Below, piece after piece: positions 16,401 to 26,600 of a stretch of DNA of 27,421 bases. Position 1 is the stretch's first letter; every line of letters starts with the position of its first letter. The position numbers and the translations under genes are program-made. The notes under the pieces were generated by a model. That model worked only from the letters and a program-made list of their open reading frames with translations. It did no database searches and had not been told where the DNA came from. The stretch comes from a virus. The stretch lies in the IMG/VR virus record IMGVR_UViG_3300008107_000542, positions 40,277 through 67,697 of that record. One strand, given 5' to 3'.

Positions 16401-16661
16401 GCCAATTCTAAATACTGTACCGTCGTAGACCTTTAATCTGTTATCGCTAGTGTCGTACCATACTTGACCTACAATTGGATTATTTGGTTCGGTTGTTGAA
16501 GCAAAATTTTCTAGTAATTTTACAAAATTTTCATTGATGTATTCGCCGTAGCCAACTACGTTTTTGCCAATCAATGTTAAATCTGTAGCACTGGTGTCTA
16601 GGCCATTATCAACAATATCTGCTAATAAGCTTCCATCAGTTTTATTAATCTTATAAGCCAT
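13422..16661 (-). CDS. tail fibre protein, paralogue B (1079 aa)
   Basis: The largest of the three fibre paralogues. The shared N-terminal domain is at residues 1-130 (NFVKLLENFA at 45-54, VGQVWYDT at 64-71, GDFWIDN at 103-109). Around 310-395 is a module common in marine phage fibres: HVGGDARIDGNLTVTG, then LIVKDKNIILADGNTD and a SWHSSEHFN phrase. Residues ~583-640 form a 'YELVVSDRILARTR...LP' module that looks like a beta-rich fibre segment. Residues 890-953 are short GN-V-SG / GN-V-TG repeats. The protein ends in GSWVDLH. It starts by TAATG overlap with the upstream fibre gene. It most likely forms a trimeric fibre shaft; receptor and tip cannot be read. Confidence 0.8.
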   Translation of the reverse strand: MAYKINKTDGSLLADIVDNGLDTSATDLTLIGKNVVGYGEYINENFVKLLENFASTTEPNNPIVGQVWYDTSDNRLKVYDGTVFRIGAGPIVSNTAPITPGQGDFWIDNVENQLYFYTGVGQYPAGKIWKDSQGKSGFDVVTVSDSQGNQRTVTALWSAGKVMGIFSKHEQFTLVGQIGDFAGVIKPGFTQGVFNDPLNVFKFNTRATSADALVSATGTLISPADVLLATQNNTLFGTLSIQNINPLKLGVNQENTILVDAATFRLQSNRNGQDIKITTLNAGTQYDAISIDASSQYLGVFKTVPTATLHVGGDARIDGNLTVTGSTTSITTNDLIVKDKNIILADGNTDSALVDLGGIVLKGGNLIDGPINHELVYNYTERSWHSSEHFNVADTKEYRINDVTVLSANVIANSITKAAGFGITGITSAPVSNGFVSDLVDTGSQIYTYNITGLSSTTQFVVGSYITADSGGGNLGTNNYHIVTAKTSSTLAVTATGGTVPAEGNINNVRTIGIKTIHTANLTITDDKIYSRGDLQLLPSTGQVDLLGSKVVGSGVITIGGDTDDTLVTKKYVDDFNRPWISQSADYELVVSDRILARTRSTGGRDFVLPRDSLRAIGSTVRIVDADSAFDTDNLRLIRYRDYDPGTIRGVSPNVTVPFSKLNLATTTDSISGAGLTIDLDISVVGIYSEVNINIDPNNHGYAYRTNDTITIDGALIDPVSGVSGGFKDYVLVSATNPSPGVTRVTVDKVTYPNFLTDHPTPVGVTFTGESTVLTPTNFVDTGSAFRFDVSGTYSFAPGLAFTMYDGNDLSFKLVLDMLLGADDDVILNEKDTALGFIYTGGSIGWKYLETLPLPNTILVDVVGNLRGNMLSTNTGGTVISTVGPVAQFVGNLSGAVTGSLTGSVSGNLTGNVLTPAQPNITSLGTLTSLTVSGGINGNLSGNVSGNVTGNITNPALNVTGTSTLNLISGTNAITIRSGGSGLRISAFDNTSVQEQYVMQVTPGAAFGLRPTTNLFGDIVISNTSTSNISGSSFRLPTYTNAQLAARVFNFLNYGELIYNSDANRVQAYVAPGSWVDLH
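13803..13994 (-). repeat. short glycine/asparagine repeat tract in fibre paralogue B
   Basis: Residues 890-953 are built of repeated units such as GNLSGAVTGS, GSVSGNLTG and GNVSGNVTG, with an ITSLGTLTSLTVSG insert. At DNA level the plus strand shows recurring 'ttacctga' and 'cctgttac' words. Such tracts form extended triple beta-helix shafts in phage fibres and are prone to length change by recombination. Confidence 0.7.
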
Positions 16662-19354
16662 TATATAATCCTACCAGTAAAAATAACATAGTTAATTGCT
16701 TGATAAGGGTTCATAATATCAAACGGTTGTCCAACTGCTCCGACAACATCAATATCGCCAGTTGTTGGTAATAATTGAGCGTTTGAAAGAGAGTTGTTAA
16801 TGTTAGTTGTTATAGCTCCGGTATCTGCAGGAGCTCCAACTGCAAATCGCAAAGCATAATATTGATTACCGGCACTACCAATTAAATCATGGGAGTGTTG
16901 CGGTAATTGATTTACAGTTAATGTCTGTTGTCTTGATCCACCTACTATTCCAGGAGCATTGGCTGAAGGTACTCTAGGTACTACTGGTGCACCACCACCA
17001 CCGTCAATATTTCCTAGCGAAGTAAGTGTCAGTCCTGACAATGACGGGTATGTAACCGGCTGTGGTTGGCAACTGCATATAATAGTTGTAAATCCAGGAC
17101 TTGGAGTGTTATTAGATATAGAAGTAATAACAACTGGAGCATTGGTAGTTAACAGGCCGTGACCCAATACAACTTTACCCAGCTGGAACGGTCCATTAAT
17201 TATTAAACTATTCTGAACTACTAACTCTACAGAGATAGCACTGATTGTAGTAATTGCGTTACGTGTTGCAGAAGTTACAGATGTTTCAATATTGACAGTA
17301 TTATTATTGTCCATATTTTCAACACCTATGGCAAATCGTCCTCTGAGATCAGGTAATGCAAAACTTTGATAACCTTGCAATAAGGACTGAGATTTATAAG
17401 TGTACCCGATCGCAGCAAATAATTCAGGATATAAAGACTGGCGTTGTTCACTGCCGTCACACAACAGATACCCTGGTGGAGGTGTTAACCCTGCATAAGG
17501 AAACACAGCGCCCGGAGGAACTGTACCTAAATTTTGAAATAGTGTAGTCTTGCTTATTTTTCTTAATGGTGGAGACAAAGACGGTCTGTACACCAAGAAA
17601 TAATCACTGTTTAAAGAATCAGCAACTGGTTCTTTTGAATTAATAATATCATCGCTGATGGTAGTAACAAATGCGCCACCTGACTGCGGAGTCACTGTTC
17701 CTGTAACTGTTGCTGCTGCAATAGTGCCGGCAGTCGCTGTTGTATATTCAAACCAATATCCGTAAGTTATATCTTGTCCAATAGCTGTGATAGATTGATT
17801 GGTTATGCTAAACAGTGAATTGCTACAAGAAACACTGATAAACCAGTTTACTTGAAACTGATGATCTACTGCACCTGTGAAAACTCTTGCAGTAAAATTT
17901 GATCGTTGTGCTCTAGTAAGTGTTCTAGTAGGTGTAGGTTGACTGCCGTTAAACTGAATTAACGTACTGTTAACATCACCGGTCATTCTAAAAACAGTAC
18001 TAGCTGCTAATCTTGCTGCAGATCCTGTGATACTACCTGTTACATTACCGGTAAAGCTACCTGTAAAGCTATCACCAAAATAGTTTTTAGCGTAGATATT
18101 TCTAAAACGTTTGTTGCCGCTGCCAACAATACTCGAGTCAGCACCAATATCATGTGCTTCGTTTGTTCTAGCATTAATAGCAACACCGCCTAGAGTAGTT
18201 CCTACTGTGAGATGTCCTGTAACACTGATATCTCCACCAACATAAGCATTACCAGCCACACCTACTCCGCCAGTAGTTACAATACTACCAGTAATTGTTG
18301 ATGTTGAATTAGTAGTGTCAGTGGTATAAATTTGTCCGTTTGTTAATAAATTTCCATTAATATCTAAACTAGCTCTTTCGCTCTGATAGGGCGCTGGCAT
18401 AAAGTCAGGGTTACTTTTGTTAATACCAATTTGACTTAAACCTGTAATTGTAATTACATCTTTAGGTGCATTAAGCAAGTCTGTAGTTCTTAATACAATA
18501 GAAGAACCTAGTGCTTTATTTCCTAAAATTGTCTGCTTGTTAGTTGTTGAAATAAGTGTAGTTTCTAACGAGTCACCAATTCTTACACCAGCTGCGTTTC
18601 GAATATTAAAAGGAAAGTTAGTAGTACTAGACTGGTCGTTCCTTAAAAAATTTGCAGCAGGAACAGTATCATTACCTACAATTAAGGAGTTAGATTTTTC
18701 ACTTATTCCCCAAAATTTAACTGAATTAGTACCATCGGTATCAAAGTCTTCTGTAGTTAAATTGACACCTTGTTTTATTTTTTCGAACCCAGTAATAACT
18801 GATTTAGGAAAAAATTCGTCTTTGCTAATAATAGCAACACGTAGACCGTTTATGTATAATGTAAGAACAGTTCTTTTAGTATTAGTATCTCTATCATCAA
18901 TCTCTTCTGATTTGAGACCTGATGCAGTTCCGCCTTTAAACTCAGGGCCAACTAGCACCCATAAAGAACCGTTATATAGATAAAGTTGCTGATTAGTTGT
19001 ATCAACCCATAAGTCGCCTGTTACACTTTTATCTGATCCCGGAGCAGTATTAGCTTTAATAATATTACCTGCTTCTCTCCAATTTGTACCGTCGAACAAT
19101 CTTAATTGAGGGCGAGGTGGAGTTGAGTCCGAATCTGTATCGTACCATAATTGTCCAACTATTGGATTAGGAGGAGAATTTTTGTTTGCAAAATTTTCAA
19201 GTAGATGTAGGAAATTTTTTCCTACCGGAATAGCAAATTCTGGATAATTTTTTCCTACAAATGTAATACTGGTTGTTTGGTCGAGTGTTTGATCCTCAAC
19301 TGTAACACCATCTGGGTAAGCTGCTGTATCTGAACGCGGAATATTATAAGCCAT
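16661..19354 (-). CDS. tail fibre protein with tail-collar tip, paralogue A (897 aa)
   Basis: A fibre with the shared N-terminal domain at residues 1-137 (NFLHLLENFA at 47-56, VGQLWYDT at 66-73, GDLWVDTTNQQLYLYNG at 113-129). The middle contains fibre-type beta modules, including TGGVGVAGNAYVGGDISV (361-378) and a SFTGSFTGNVTGSITG tract (429-444). Residues ~613-680 match the phage tail collar domain: PGAVFPYAGLTPPPGYLLCDG, then LYPELFAAIG and FALPDLRGRF. The C-terminus has NQLPQHSHDL and NPYQAINYVIFTG, the usual ending of collar-type fibres. This one is therefore the best candidate for a receptor-binding short tail fibre. It begins by TAATG overlap with the upstream gene and is preceded by GAGG. 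Confidence 0.9.
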   Translation of the reverse strand: MAYNIPRSDTAAYPDGVTVEDQTLDQTTSITFVGKNYPEFAIPVGKNFLHLLENFANKNSPPNPIVGQLWYDTDSDSTPPRPQLRLFDGTNWREAGNIIKANTAPGSDKSVTGDLWVDTTNQQLYLYNGSLWVLVGPEFKGGTASGLKSEEIDDRDTNTKRTVLTLYINGLRVAIISKDEFFPKSVITGFEKIKQGVNLTTEDFDTDGTNSVKFWGISEKSNSLIVGNDTVPAANFLRNDQSSTTNFPFNIRNAAGVRIGDSLETTLISTTNKQTILGNKALGSSIVLRTTDLLNAPKDVITITGLSQIGINKSNPDFMPAPYQSERASLDINGNLLTNGQIYTTDTTNSTSTITGSIVTTGGVGVAGNAYVGGDISVTGHLTVGTTLGGVAINARTNEAHDIGADSSIVGSGNKRFRNIYAKNYFGDSFTGSFTGNVTGSITGSAARLAASTVFRMTGDVNSTLIQFNGSQPTPTRTLTRAQRSNFTARVFTGAVDHQFQVNWFISVSCSNSLFSITNQSITAIGQDITYGYWFEYTTATAGTIAAATVTGTVTPQSGGAFVTTISDDIINSKEPVADSLNSDYFLVYRPSLSPPLRKISKTTLFQNLGTVPPGAVFPYAGLTPPPGYLLCDGSEQRQSLYPELFAAIGYTYKSQSLLQGYQSFALPDLRGRFAIGVENMDNNNTVNIETSVTSATRNAITTISAISVELVVQNSLIINGPFQLGKVVLGHGLLTTNAPVVITSISNNTPSPGFTTIICSCQPQPVTYPSLSGLTLTSLGNIDGGGGAPVVPRVPSANAPGIVGGSRQQTLTVNQLPQHSHDLIGSAGNQYYALRFAVGAPADTGAITTNINNSLSNAQLLPTTGDIDVVGAVGQPFDIMNPYQAINYVIFTGRII

Positions 19355-19965
19355 TACTGTACCTCATTCAATCCAGTTAAACTCTGTATACGAACTGTAT
19401 AGTCAATTTGAATAAGTCTATTCAAAGACTTTTGCACAGGGTGGAAAATAACATGTGTAAGCAATCTTGGATTTCCTGTTGTACTGTAACTTACAAGTCC
19501 TAGTTCATCAAATACAAACCTACTTTCATTGTCGCTGGTGTTATCAAATGCATCTTGTCCTGCGGGCTCGCCGTAGTCTAATAAGCAAGTTACAAACACG
19601 TCAGTGTAGTATTTTCCAGAAACGTGTCTAGTTTCTATTCTGTTTCGTGTAGGGTCTAGATTAGATGAAGATCTATCATTTACAATTTTAGAATATGTTT
19701 GATTATACAAACTTGCGTTTGTACCAATTGAGTTTGGAGTGAGGTAGGTGATGATGCCAGTTGGGTCAACTGTAGTACCACCATTTCCAAACGCCATCGA
19801 ATTTATAAATCCTTGACCAGCATCAGCAATACTTTCTGCTAGCGCAATACTCATATTTTCATAATGAATAGCATTACGCTTATTAACAAAAACTTGTTCT
19901 GATACAGGGTCAAAAATCTTTATGTGGCCTTCGATATGAATTCCTGATAGATCTTTACCTTGCAT
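19354..19965 (-). CDS. virion structural protein (203 aa)
   Basis: A 203-residue protein in the middle of the fibre genes. Its opening, IHIEGHIKIFDPVSEQVF, is followed by ENMSIALAESIAD and MAFGNGGTTVDPTGIITYL, a pattern that I associate with structural proteins of T4-like marine phages, though I cannot name the component. There are no cysteine clusters, membrane segments or signal peptide. The stop overlaps the start of the collar-tip fibre as TAATG, so the two are translated together and may act together in baseplate or fibre attachment. The function is inferred from position. Confidence 0.65.
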   Translation of the reverse strand: MQGKDLSGIHIEGHIKIFDPVSEQVFVNKRNAIHYENMSIALAESIADAGQGFINSMAFGNGGTTVDPTGIITYLTPNSIGTNASLYNQTYSKIVNDRSSSNLDPTRNRIETRHVSGKYYTDVFVTCLLDYGEPAGQDAFDNTSDNESRFVFDELGLVSYSTTGNPRLLTHVIFHPVQKSLNRLIQIDYTVRIQSLTGLNEVQ

Positions 19966-19980
19966 ATTAGACTCTTTAAA

Positions 19981-20520
19981 TTATAGACGACCAACTACGA
20001 TTTCAATAACACCTTCTTCGCCATCAAAATCTTCTAACGCTTTTCCAATAACTGAACCTAGTTTTGGATTTTCAGCGGCTTTGGCTCGACCGTTACCAGC
20101 ACTGATCATAAGGTCTCCCTTTTTAACTGCGCCGTAAACACCAACAGGAACTCGTCCTTGTAGTGCAACTACTGCGGTATGTTCACCAAGAGTTACAGCA
20201 CATTCTAACTGGCTGTTCATAATAAATCCTGGGTTAAAGGAAACAACTCCTGCTATTCTTACAGTATCTTCTGCTGCTATAGTAACTTCGTGAGCGCCAC
20301 CGAACATAAGAACTATTCCGGGCTCATAGACTGCATCAGCAACGTATTTTTCAGCTAAATCGGCATAACGACTTGACGTTGCTACTCCCTGAAAAAGACC
20401 TGCATTTAAATTTCCATCAGCATCCCTACATGCTATAGTGAATGGTGTACCTGTACTTGCGCTATCAATGCTAGCTTCTCTGTAAAGCTGGCCTACTTTT
20501 AATGTATCTGCTTGAGACAT
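19981..20520 (-). CDS. free-standing fibre distal-domain protein (179 aa)
   Basis: This 179-residue protein is homologous over its whole length to residues 416-594 of the 594-residue fibre. It starts with one copy of the ~50-residue repeat (ADTLKVGQLYREASIDSAST, then CRDADGNLNAGLFQG). It continues with ADLAEKYVADAVYEPG, LQGRVPVGVYGAVKKGDL and a C-terminal VIEIVVGRL. It lacks the fibre N-terminal attachment domain, so it must bind the virion in another way or act as a separate tip or decoration protein. The ATG is set by AGGAG in the gap upstream. It sits directly after the giant structural gene and has a GATAAATA late-type box about 90 bases upstream. Confidence 0.75.
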   Translation of the reverse strand: MSQADTLKVGQLYREASIDSASTGTPFTIACRDADGNLNAGLFQGVATSSRYADLAEKYVADAVYEPGIVLMFGGAHEVTIAAEDTVRIAGVVSFNPGFIMNSQLECAVTLGEHTAVVALQGRVPVGVYGAVKKGDLMISAGNGRAKAAENPKLGSVIGKALEDFDGEEGVIEIVVGRL

Positions 20521-20552
20521 AATAAAGACTCCTAATATTTTTATATTTAGTT

Positions 20553-20599
20553 AAATCAAAAACTACGGTTTTTGTCGTGATAAACTGCTACTTTGATTT
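20553..20599. repeat. nested inverted repeats in the gap after the giant structural gene
   Basis: The 83-base gap holds a 7-bp perfect inverted repeat, CAAAAAC and GTTTTTG around a 4-base loop (20557-20574). It also holds an 8-bp pair, AAATCAAA (20553-20560) and TTTGATTT (20592-20599), which shares bases with the first, so the two pairings exclude each other. No uridine run follows on the minus strand and the stems are AT-rich, so a strong intrinsic terminator is unlikely. An RNA processing or stability element is possible. Confidence 0.35.
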
Positions 20600-20603
20600 C
20601 CTT

Positions 20604-23600
20604 TTAATATTTATCTTGATACTTATTTGGCCAAACTGACGGAGTATCTTTTAAGAAATTAGCCACTGTATTAGTAGATTTAGCTAACCTCTGTCCTAGA
20701 TCATTCCACAGTCTGCCCTGCTTTTTAACTACTACAACCTTAAGTTCAACTTTTGCACCGTTGGTTAATGTTTTAATAGGTAACGCAGTTAGCTGTAAAC
20801 GTGTTGTTCCAGTGGTGTTAAATTCTTTAACAACTGTTTGATCACCTTCTGGGCTATAAGGGTATTCAGTATTAAGATACTCTGTGTATTCTGATTTTCG
20901 TAGTCGTCTTCCGCCTACGAACACTTCAATTTCGTTAAGTTTTGGTATGTAAGGCAATTCAAGTATACCTTGAGAGTATAATAATGGATCATCAATTGCA
21001 TTACCGGTTTTAATTACTTCGGTGTCCTTATAAGGAATTGTTTCTGAAGCGCCAATACCTTGGATTATACTGCCTGCTTCGTGGTAAGTTGGAAGTCCTG
21101 TTCCCAGTGTTCCGCGACGTAATTGACTTAATTTGTTACCAGTTTTGATAAAATATTCAATTCGTTCTCCGTTAATTTCAATAATTCCGGGTATGTTTTT
21201 AGCAGGATTCGGATCATCTAATTTTGAAGAATCAGCAACTGAAATTGTGTTATCTCCTTGATATAGATTTTCTGTTAAAGAAGTAGCTTTGTTTTTGTTA
21301 AGTCTCTTATAGTGAACTCTGTTTAATATATCTTTAAACTGCATGTAGCCAAAACTTTCGTGTACTACGGTATTTGTAAAGGCAATAATTTGAACAGCGT
21401 CTGTATCTAACAGATAATCTTTTAACCTTATAGTAATGTGATCTTTTTCAAGATAATAATCGATATTGTTACTTAATAACTTATTATTCTTAATTACCCA
21501 CACAAAATCTCCAGACACCGCAGTTTTACGCAGTCTAAAGTTACCGCCTAGTTTGCCAGCAAGCTCATAGAAGTCTGGAGTACCCGGAGCAACTTGTATG
21601 ATTGGTACTAGTGTATCAACGGTTCTTTCTACATCTAAAATATTATGATTATAGAAACTAATTACTTCAAATTTAGTTTGATTTGGATATGTATTTTTAA
21701 ATGTAATTGAATTAGTTGTTGTAGTATAATCTCCAGTGTTATCTATTACTACAACAAAATCTTTGCCTTCCTGGTAGGTAGTCTGATTGAGAATTACTGT
21801 AATATTTGGAGGGTTTGCTCGTACAACAAAATTAGCAGTGATTGTGCCGCCAGTACCAGAGCCGCCTGTGATTGCAAACGGACTTGCTGGAGGTGTAACA
21901 TATACACCTAAACCTACAACAATAACATCTTGTATTTCACCTGTAAATTGATTAATACGTGTAACTTCTAATTTAACAGGCGAACCAGAAATACCTTGGT
22001 CGCCTCCAACGGCATCAATAATGTTGCCTACTGCATAACCAGTGCCACCGTTAGGAACAACAGAATCTTTTTCAACTTCATAGGTAAAAATTGTATAGTC
22101 TAATTCAACGTTAAAGTCTGGACCTTGTACTAATTCTTTTTCGTCAATATAAACTTTTACATCGTTAGTGTTAATTAAACTAGGATCATATTTGTGATCT
22201 TTTAAACTATACGACAGCAGATTGTTAGTCATAGTAAAATAATCTGCTGCTCTAGGAGTAAGGAAATTTTGACCTTGTTTTACTAGCACATTCTGATCAT
22301 AAGGTTTAGTTGTACCAATTCTGTTTGAAAGATTATAGGTAGACTGGCCTGTTAGATATACTATTTCTTCTGACTTAACAATCGTAGCATTGTTTTCTAT
22401 GTTGCCAGAATCAATAATATAATTTATTACTGCACCTACTGCCGGCGGCGTAGCAAACTGTATACCAACTCTTGATCTCCAAGATTGATCTATTTTATCT
22501 GTGTACTCATCATCAGTACTGAACAGTGAATATTCTGCTGGTTCACCGTTGACCAATACTATAGCGGTAGCAGTTGCAAACCATCCTGCTTTAGTAATAA
22601 ATTCTTTAGTAACTCCGTCACCTACAAAATAATCAGTATCAAGCATGTCAGACGACACAAATCCAATACTTATAATTGATATTATTTGATTTGTTGAAGG
22701 AATTGTTGTAAATTCTATTTTGTTATTTTGATAGTTAATTGTATAATCGTCTTCAATTTTTTTAATTTGATCATCTATTTTAACAATCACTGACGTAGCG
22801 TTACCAAAATATTGACCAATTAAATATCCCGTGCTTGCACCGTCAGCTACGTGATTTTTAAACATGATGTTAGGACAGCCGCCGCTAGGTCTATGATATA
22901 CTTTAACTGATAGTGTATCATTGATCTGCCCAGGAACGAGTTCTTCTGTGCCGCCATTACGTTCTACAGAAACAAAATCATCTCCATCTAATACAATGTC
23001 GTCAGGTGCAAGACCAGTTGCACTAGTTAATGCACCATTGGCAAACAATCCGCCTGATAACTGTGTATCGTAGGTGTCTTCGTCCATTGGATAGCTACCA
23101 TCTGACTCTTGCTTTCTAAATATGATTCGGTCACCGTATTTTCCAGCGTACACCGTAGTTTGAATTTCTCTTAATTGTAGATTTACAGATGTTGGAACGT
23201 TGATAATATCAAATGCATTGTTTCCAGTAAATGTTAACATTACAGCATCTGTATTTGTCTGTAAAGGAGTATTATAGTAAGGATCATCAATTCGCACTGG
23301 AGTATCGTATTTGTTACCCCAAACATAACCACCTATACCTAGTTGCGGTGTATTTTCTAAAATAATAATAAACTCTTTGCCTGATACAAGTCGTTTAACA
23401 GTATGAATACCGTTGCAGTTAGGATCAGGGTCGCTAGGATCGGCTTTTACAATTCCTTCAATGATAATAGTTGCGCCGAGATCTAATTTATGATCTTCTT
23501 GTGTTACAATTTTTACTGCGTTAGACTCACTGTTAAACACAGTAATCGAATCAATTAAAGAAACATTAAATCTAGAAACGTAAATGTTTACCTGTTGATT

Positions 23601-26600
23601 ATTTGATGGAACATACGGTAGTCTAAACTCTGTAATTCCAGATTGTGTAACTGTAGAAATGTAATCAGTAAATTTTGGATTATAATTGTCCCACAGACCA
23701 ACACCCCAAGGAACTGCGTTCCAGCCATAGTTAATACCTAGGTCAATCCCACTGATAGTTGCTCCACCGTAGTCAACTCCCTGCATTAATTGATCTAAAT
23801 CTTTTCCGAATTGACCAGTTACAGGGTTGTAATAGTAGTTAATTCTATCAGTTGCTGACAAGTGGTTAAAGTTTTTAGTGTACTCAATGGTGATAACACT
23901 ACCAGCTGCTGGTGCAGAAGTAAATGTAATTAATCCTGAATAACTAGTATACCCTCTGTTAGTTGAAGTAACTGTAGATAGTTTATAGTCGCTTCGTAAA
24001 AGTTCTACGCCATTAATTGTTACGAACGATTTTCCATATTCTATTTCAGGACTCCATCGTAAAGGAAATTGTGTCTTTGACCCCGAAATAATATTTCCAG
24101 AGAACGTTTCATTTTCAATTAGGTCAGCTAACAAGTATGTTCCAGAAATTCGATCAAACTTAACAGTAATTTGATTTGATCTTATTAACGGATTGCCTAT
24201 TACAGCTATTGCTTTTGCCTGCGTACCTGTTGAACTTAATCCACCCTTAATTTCAACAGTAGGTGCTTTACTAAAGTATCCACCGTAGTTGGTAATTTCA
24301 ATTCTATTAATTTTACCATTTGAAATATAAGCCTTTGCTGTGGGATTTATTGTAACAAGCTTTTGATTATTTTCGTTAGTGCTTACACCCACGCCTGTTA
24401 TTTTTACCACTGGCGGAGTCACATACCCATTGCCGGCATCTAAAATTTTAATTTCAATTAAAGAAAATCCAATGTTCTTTACAGTAAAGTTATTAAAATA
24501 ATCTAAATTATCTAAATTAGTTGTCTGACTAGTAACAACACCATCTTCGCCTACTATGATGCTCTTGTTCTGAATTTGATAGTTTTCAGTAACAGTTGGC
24601 AACAAATCAAAGTCTGAAATAAAAGTTTTACTAGGATCAATTGCATTATAATTACTGACGAATTCTCTTATCTTTGTTCTATAAGGTTTTACTTCTTTGA
24701 TGTATTCTTCAAAGAATTCAAGATTATCGCTGTTATATGTAACTTTCTGTTTGAGTTCACCGACGTTATGCTGCCCTTTAACAAAGCTTGTTTTGAAAGC
24801 CCAGTCAACGTATATCTGCTCTGTAAGTGCATATCGTACACCAGCAAAGAATAATTTTAAATATTCTCCCTGTAGTTCGTCAACTAAAATTTTACTTTTA
24901 AGTGTGTTTAGAATAATTCTTAATTCAGATTCTGGATTACCGTCAAAGCTAAACGTATCGTATAACGGGCCGTCATATCCTAATGTATTTGTAGCAAATT
25001 TATACAGACTTGAACTAAACTGAATTGATCCGTTCTGTCTACCAACTACAACATAATTATTTTCTGTGAGGTAGAAAGACTGCGCTATCTTTTTAAATAA
25101 CACCCAGCCACCAGATCCAAGATTAGCAACTTTAACAATACTACCAATAGGAATTTCTGTAGTAATTAGTTCGTAGGTATTGTTAACTAGATAATCAATT
25201 TTTGTAAATTCATTATAAGTTTCTACTATCCCAGTTGTAGGATCAGTATAAGAACCATACCAGTTTATGTACGACCAATACTTTCTTACATCATAGCTTT
25301 GTGATTTGATCTTACTCCAAATTCTGTTGATAGGATCCCAAGTATAGATCGTCCATGTGTCATTATTGGTAGAATCTGACTGTACTAGTACACAGAAATT
25401 TCTTACTACAATTCTTGTGCCAGATGAATATCCTTCGCCGGAGTTTTCAATAAGTATCTCAATAATTTTTCCTTCAGCATCAATAACTGATTTTAGTGCT
25501 GCTCCTTGACCGCTGCCAGTAACTGTCAATGACGGACCGTACCAACTTAAAGGATCATTGTTTACATCAACTTTGTAAACTTTTAGTCTACCATAATTTT
25601 TACCAGAGTCAACAATATTGGCAGAAACTATTCTACCATTAAGCAACACTGGCGTAATAACAGCTTGGCGAATTAAAGTTGTCTGTACAAATCTTAATTC
25701 TTCTTCAGTGTCAATTTTTTGATCCCATAGGCCAGAAACAACCGTTGGCTGCATTTCAAATTTCTGTAATGCTGATAGGTCGTAATCATCAGCCAGTAAC
25801 TTGTCTTTAAGAATCATGTTAACTCTTTCAACGAATTGTTTTAGAGCTTCAATTCTGTTGGCAAACATGCCCTGTCTAGGTCTAAATTCTATACCGTAAC
25901 GTTTCTTTTCAGGCAATGAAATATCTGGAACTAATCTTCCATTTTCATCTCTACCAACTAGACTATGGAACCATTTTTGTTCAATAGCATACGGAATTTC
26001 AGTGCTTCTGTTAGTGCTTAATAATTTCCACTCGCTGTGATAATTGCTTTCTTTATATTCAGATTTCCAATATTGAATATTAACTGCAACATTTTTAGCA
26101 TTTAGATATTTTTTACAATTTACTAGACTAAAACTATTTGGTCCTGTAAATGCAATGTAGCTATATCCGTAGGATGTTGGATCTGCTATTATTTTTGCAA
26201 CGTCAAGGGCTGTTAAATTTCTACCTTCAACGTTTGGTACTGTGGTTTTATTTTTTACCCAGAAATAATAAGTTTCTTTGAATGTTTGACTTACCGAATC
26301 ATATCGTTTCTTTACACTATAAACTGAGTCGTCATATTTTGTAGTGCCTGTAATTCCTTGTGAAAGTCCTTTATCTGTACCAGATAACTTATTCCACTGT
26401 GATGGCAGGATAGAACTTTCTACCCATTCATATACATCAATGCTGGCAAAAGGATGTGCTTCATTCCAATTAGTTGTTCTATAATTTACATCTCCTGATT
26501 GAGGATCTGTAAATCTTGCAGTAGATAAATCCCACCACAGAGCACCAACCACTGACTTTGTCCAGTTTGCAGTCTCATCAACATTTACAGAATCTGTTCC

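Noticed and set aside
20557-20574. Intrinsic terminator after the giant structural gene
   Set aside because: The stem is only 7 bp and AT-rich, and it is not followed by a T-run on the transcribed strand.
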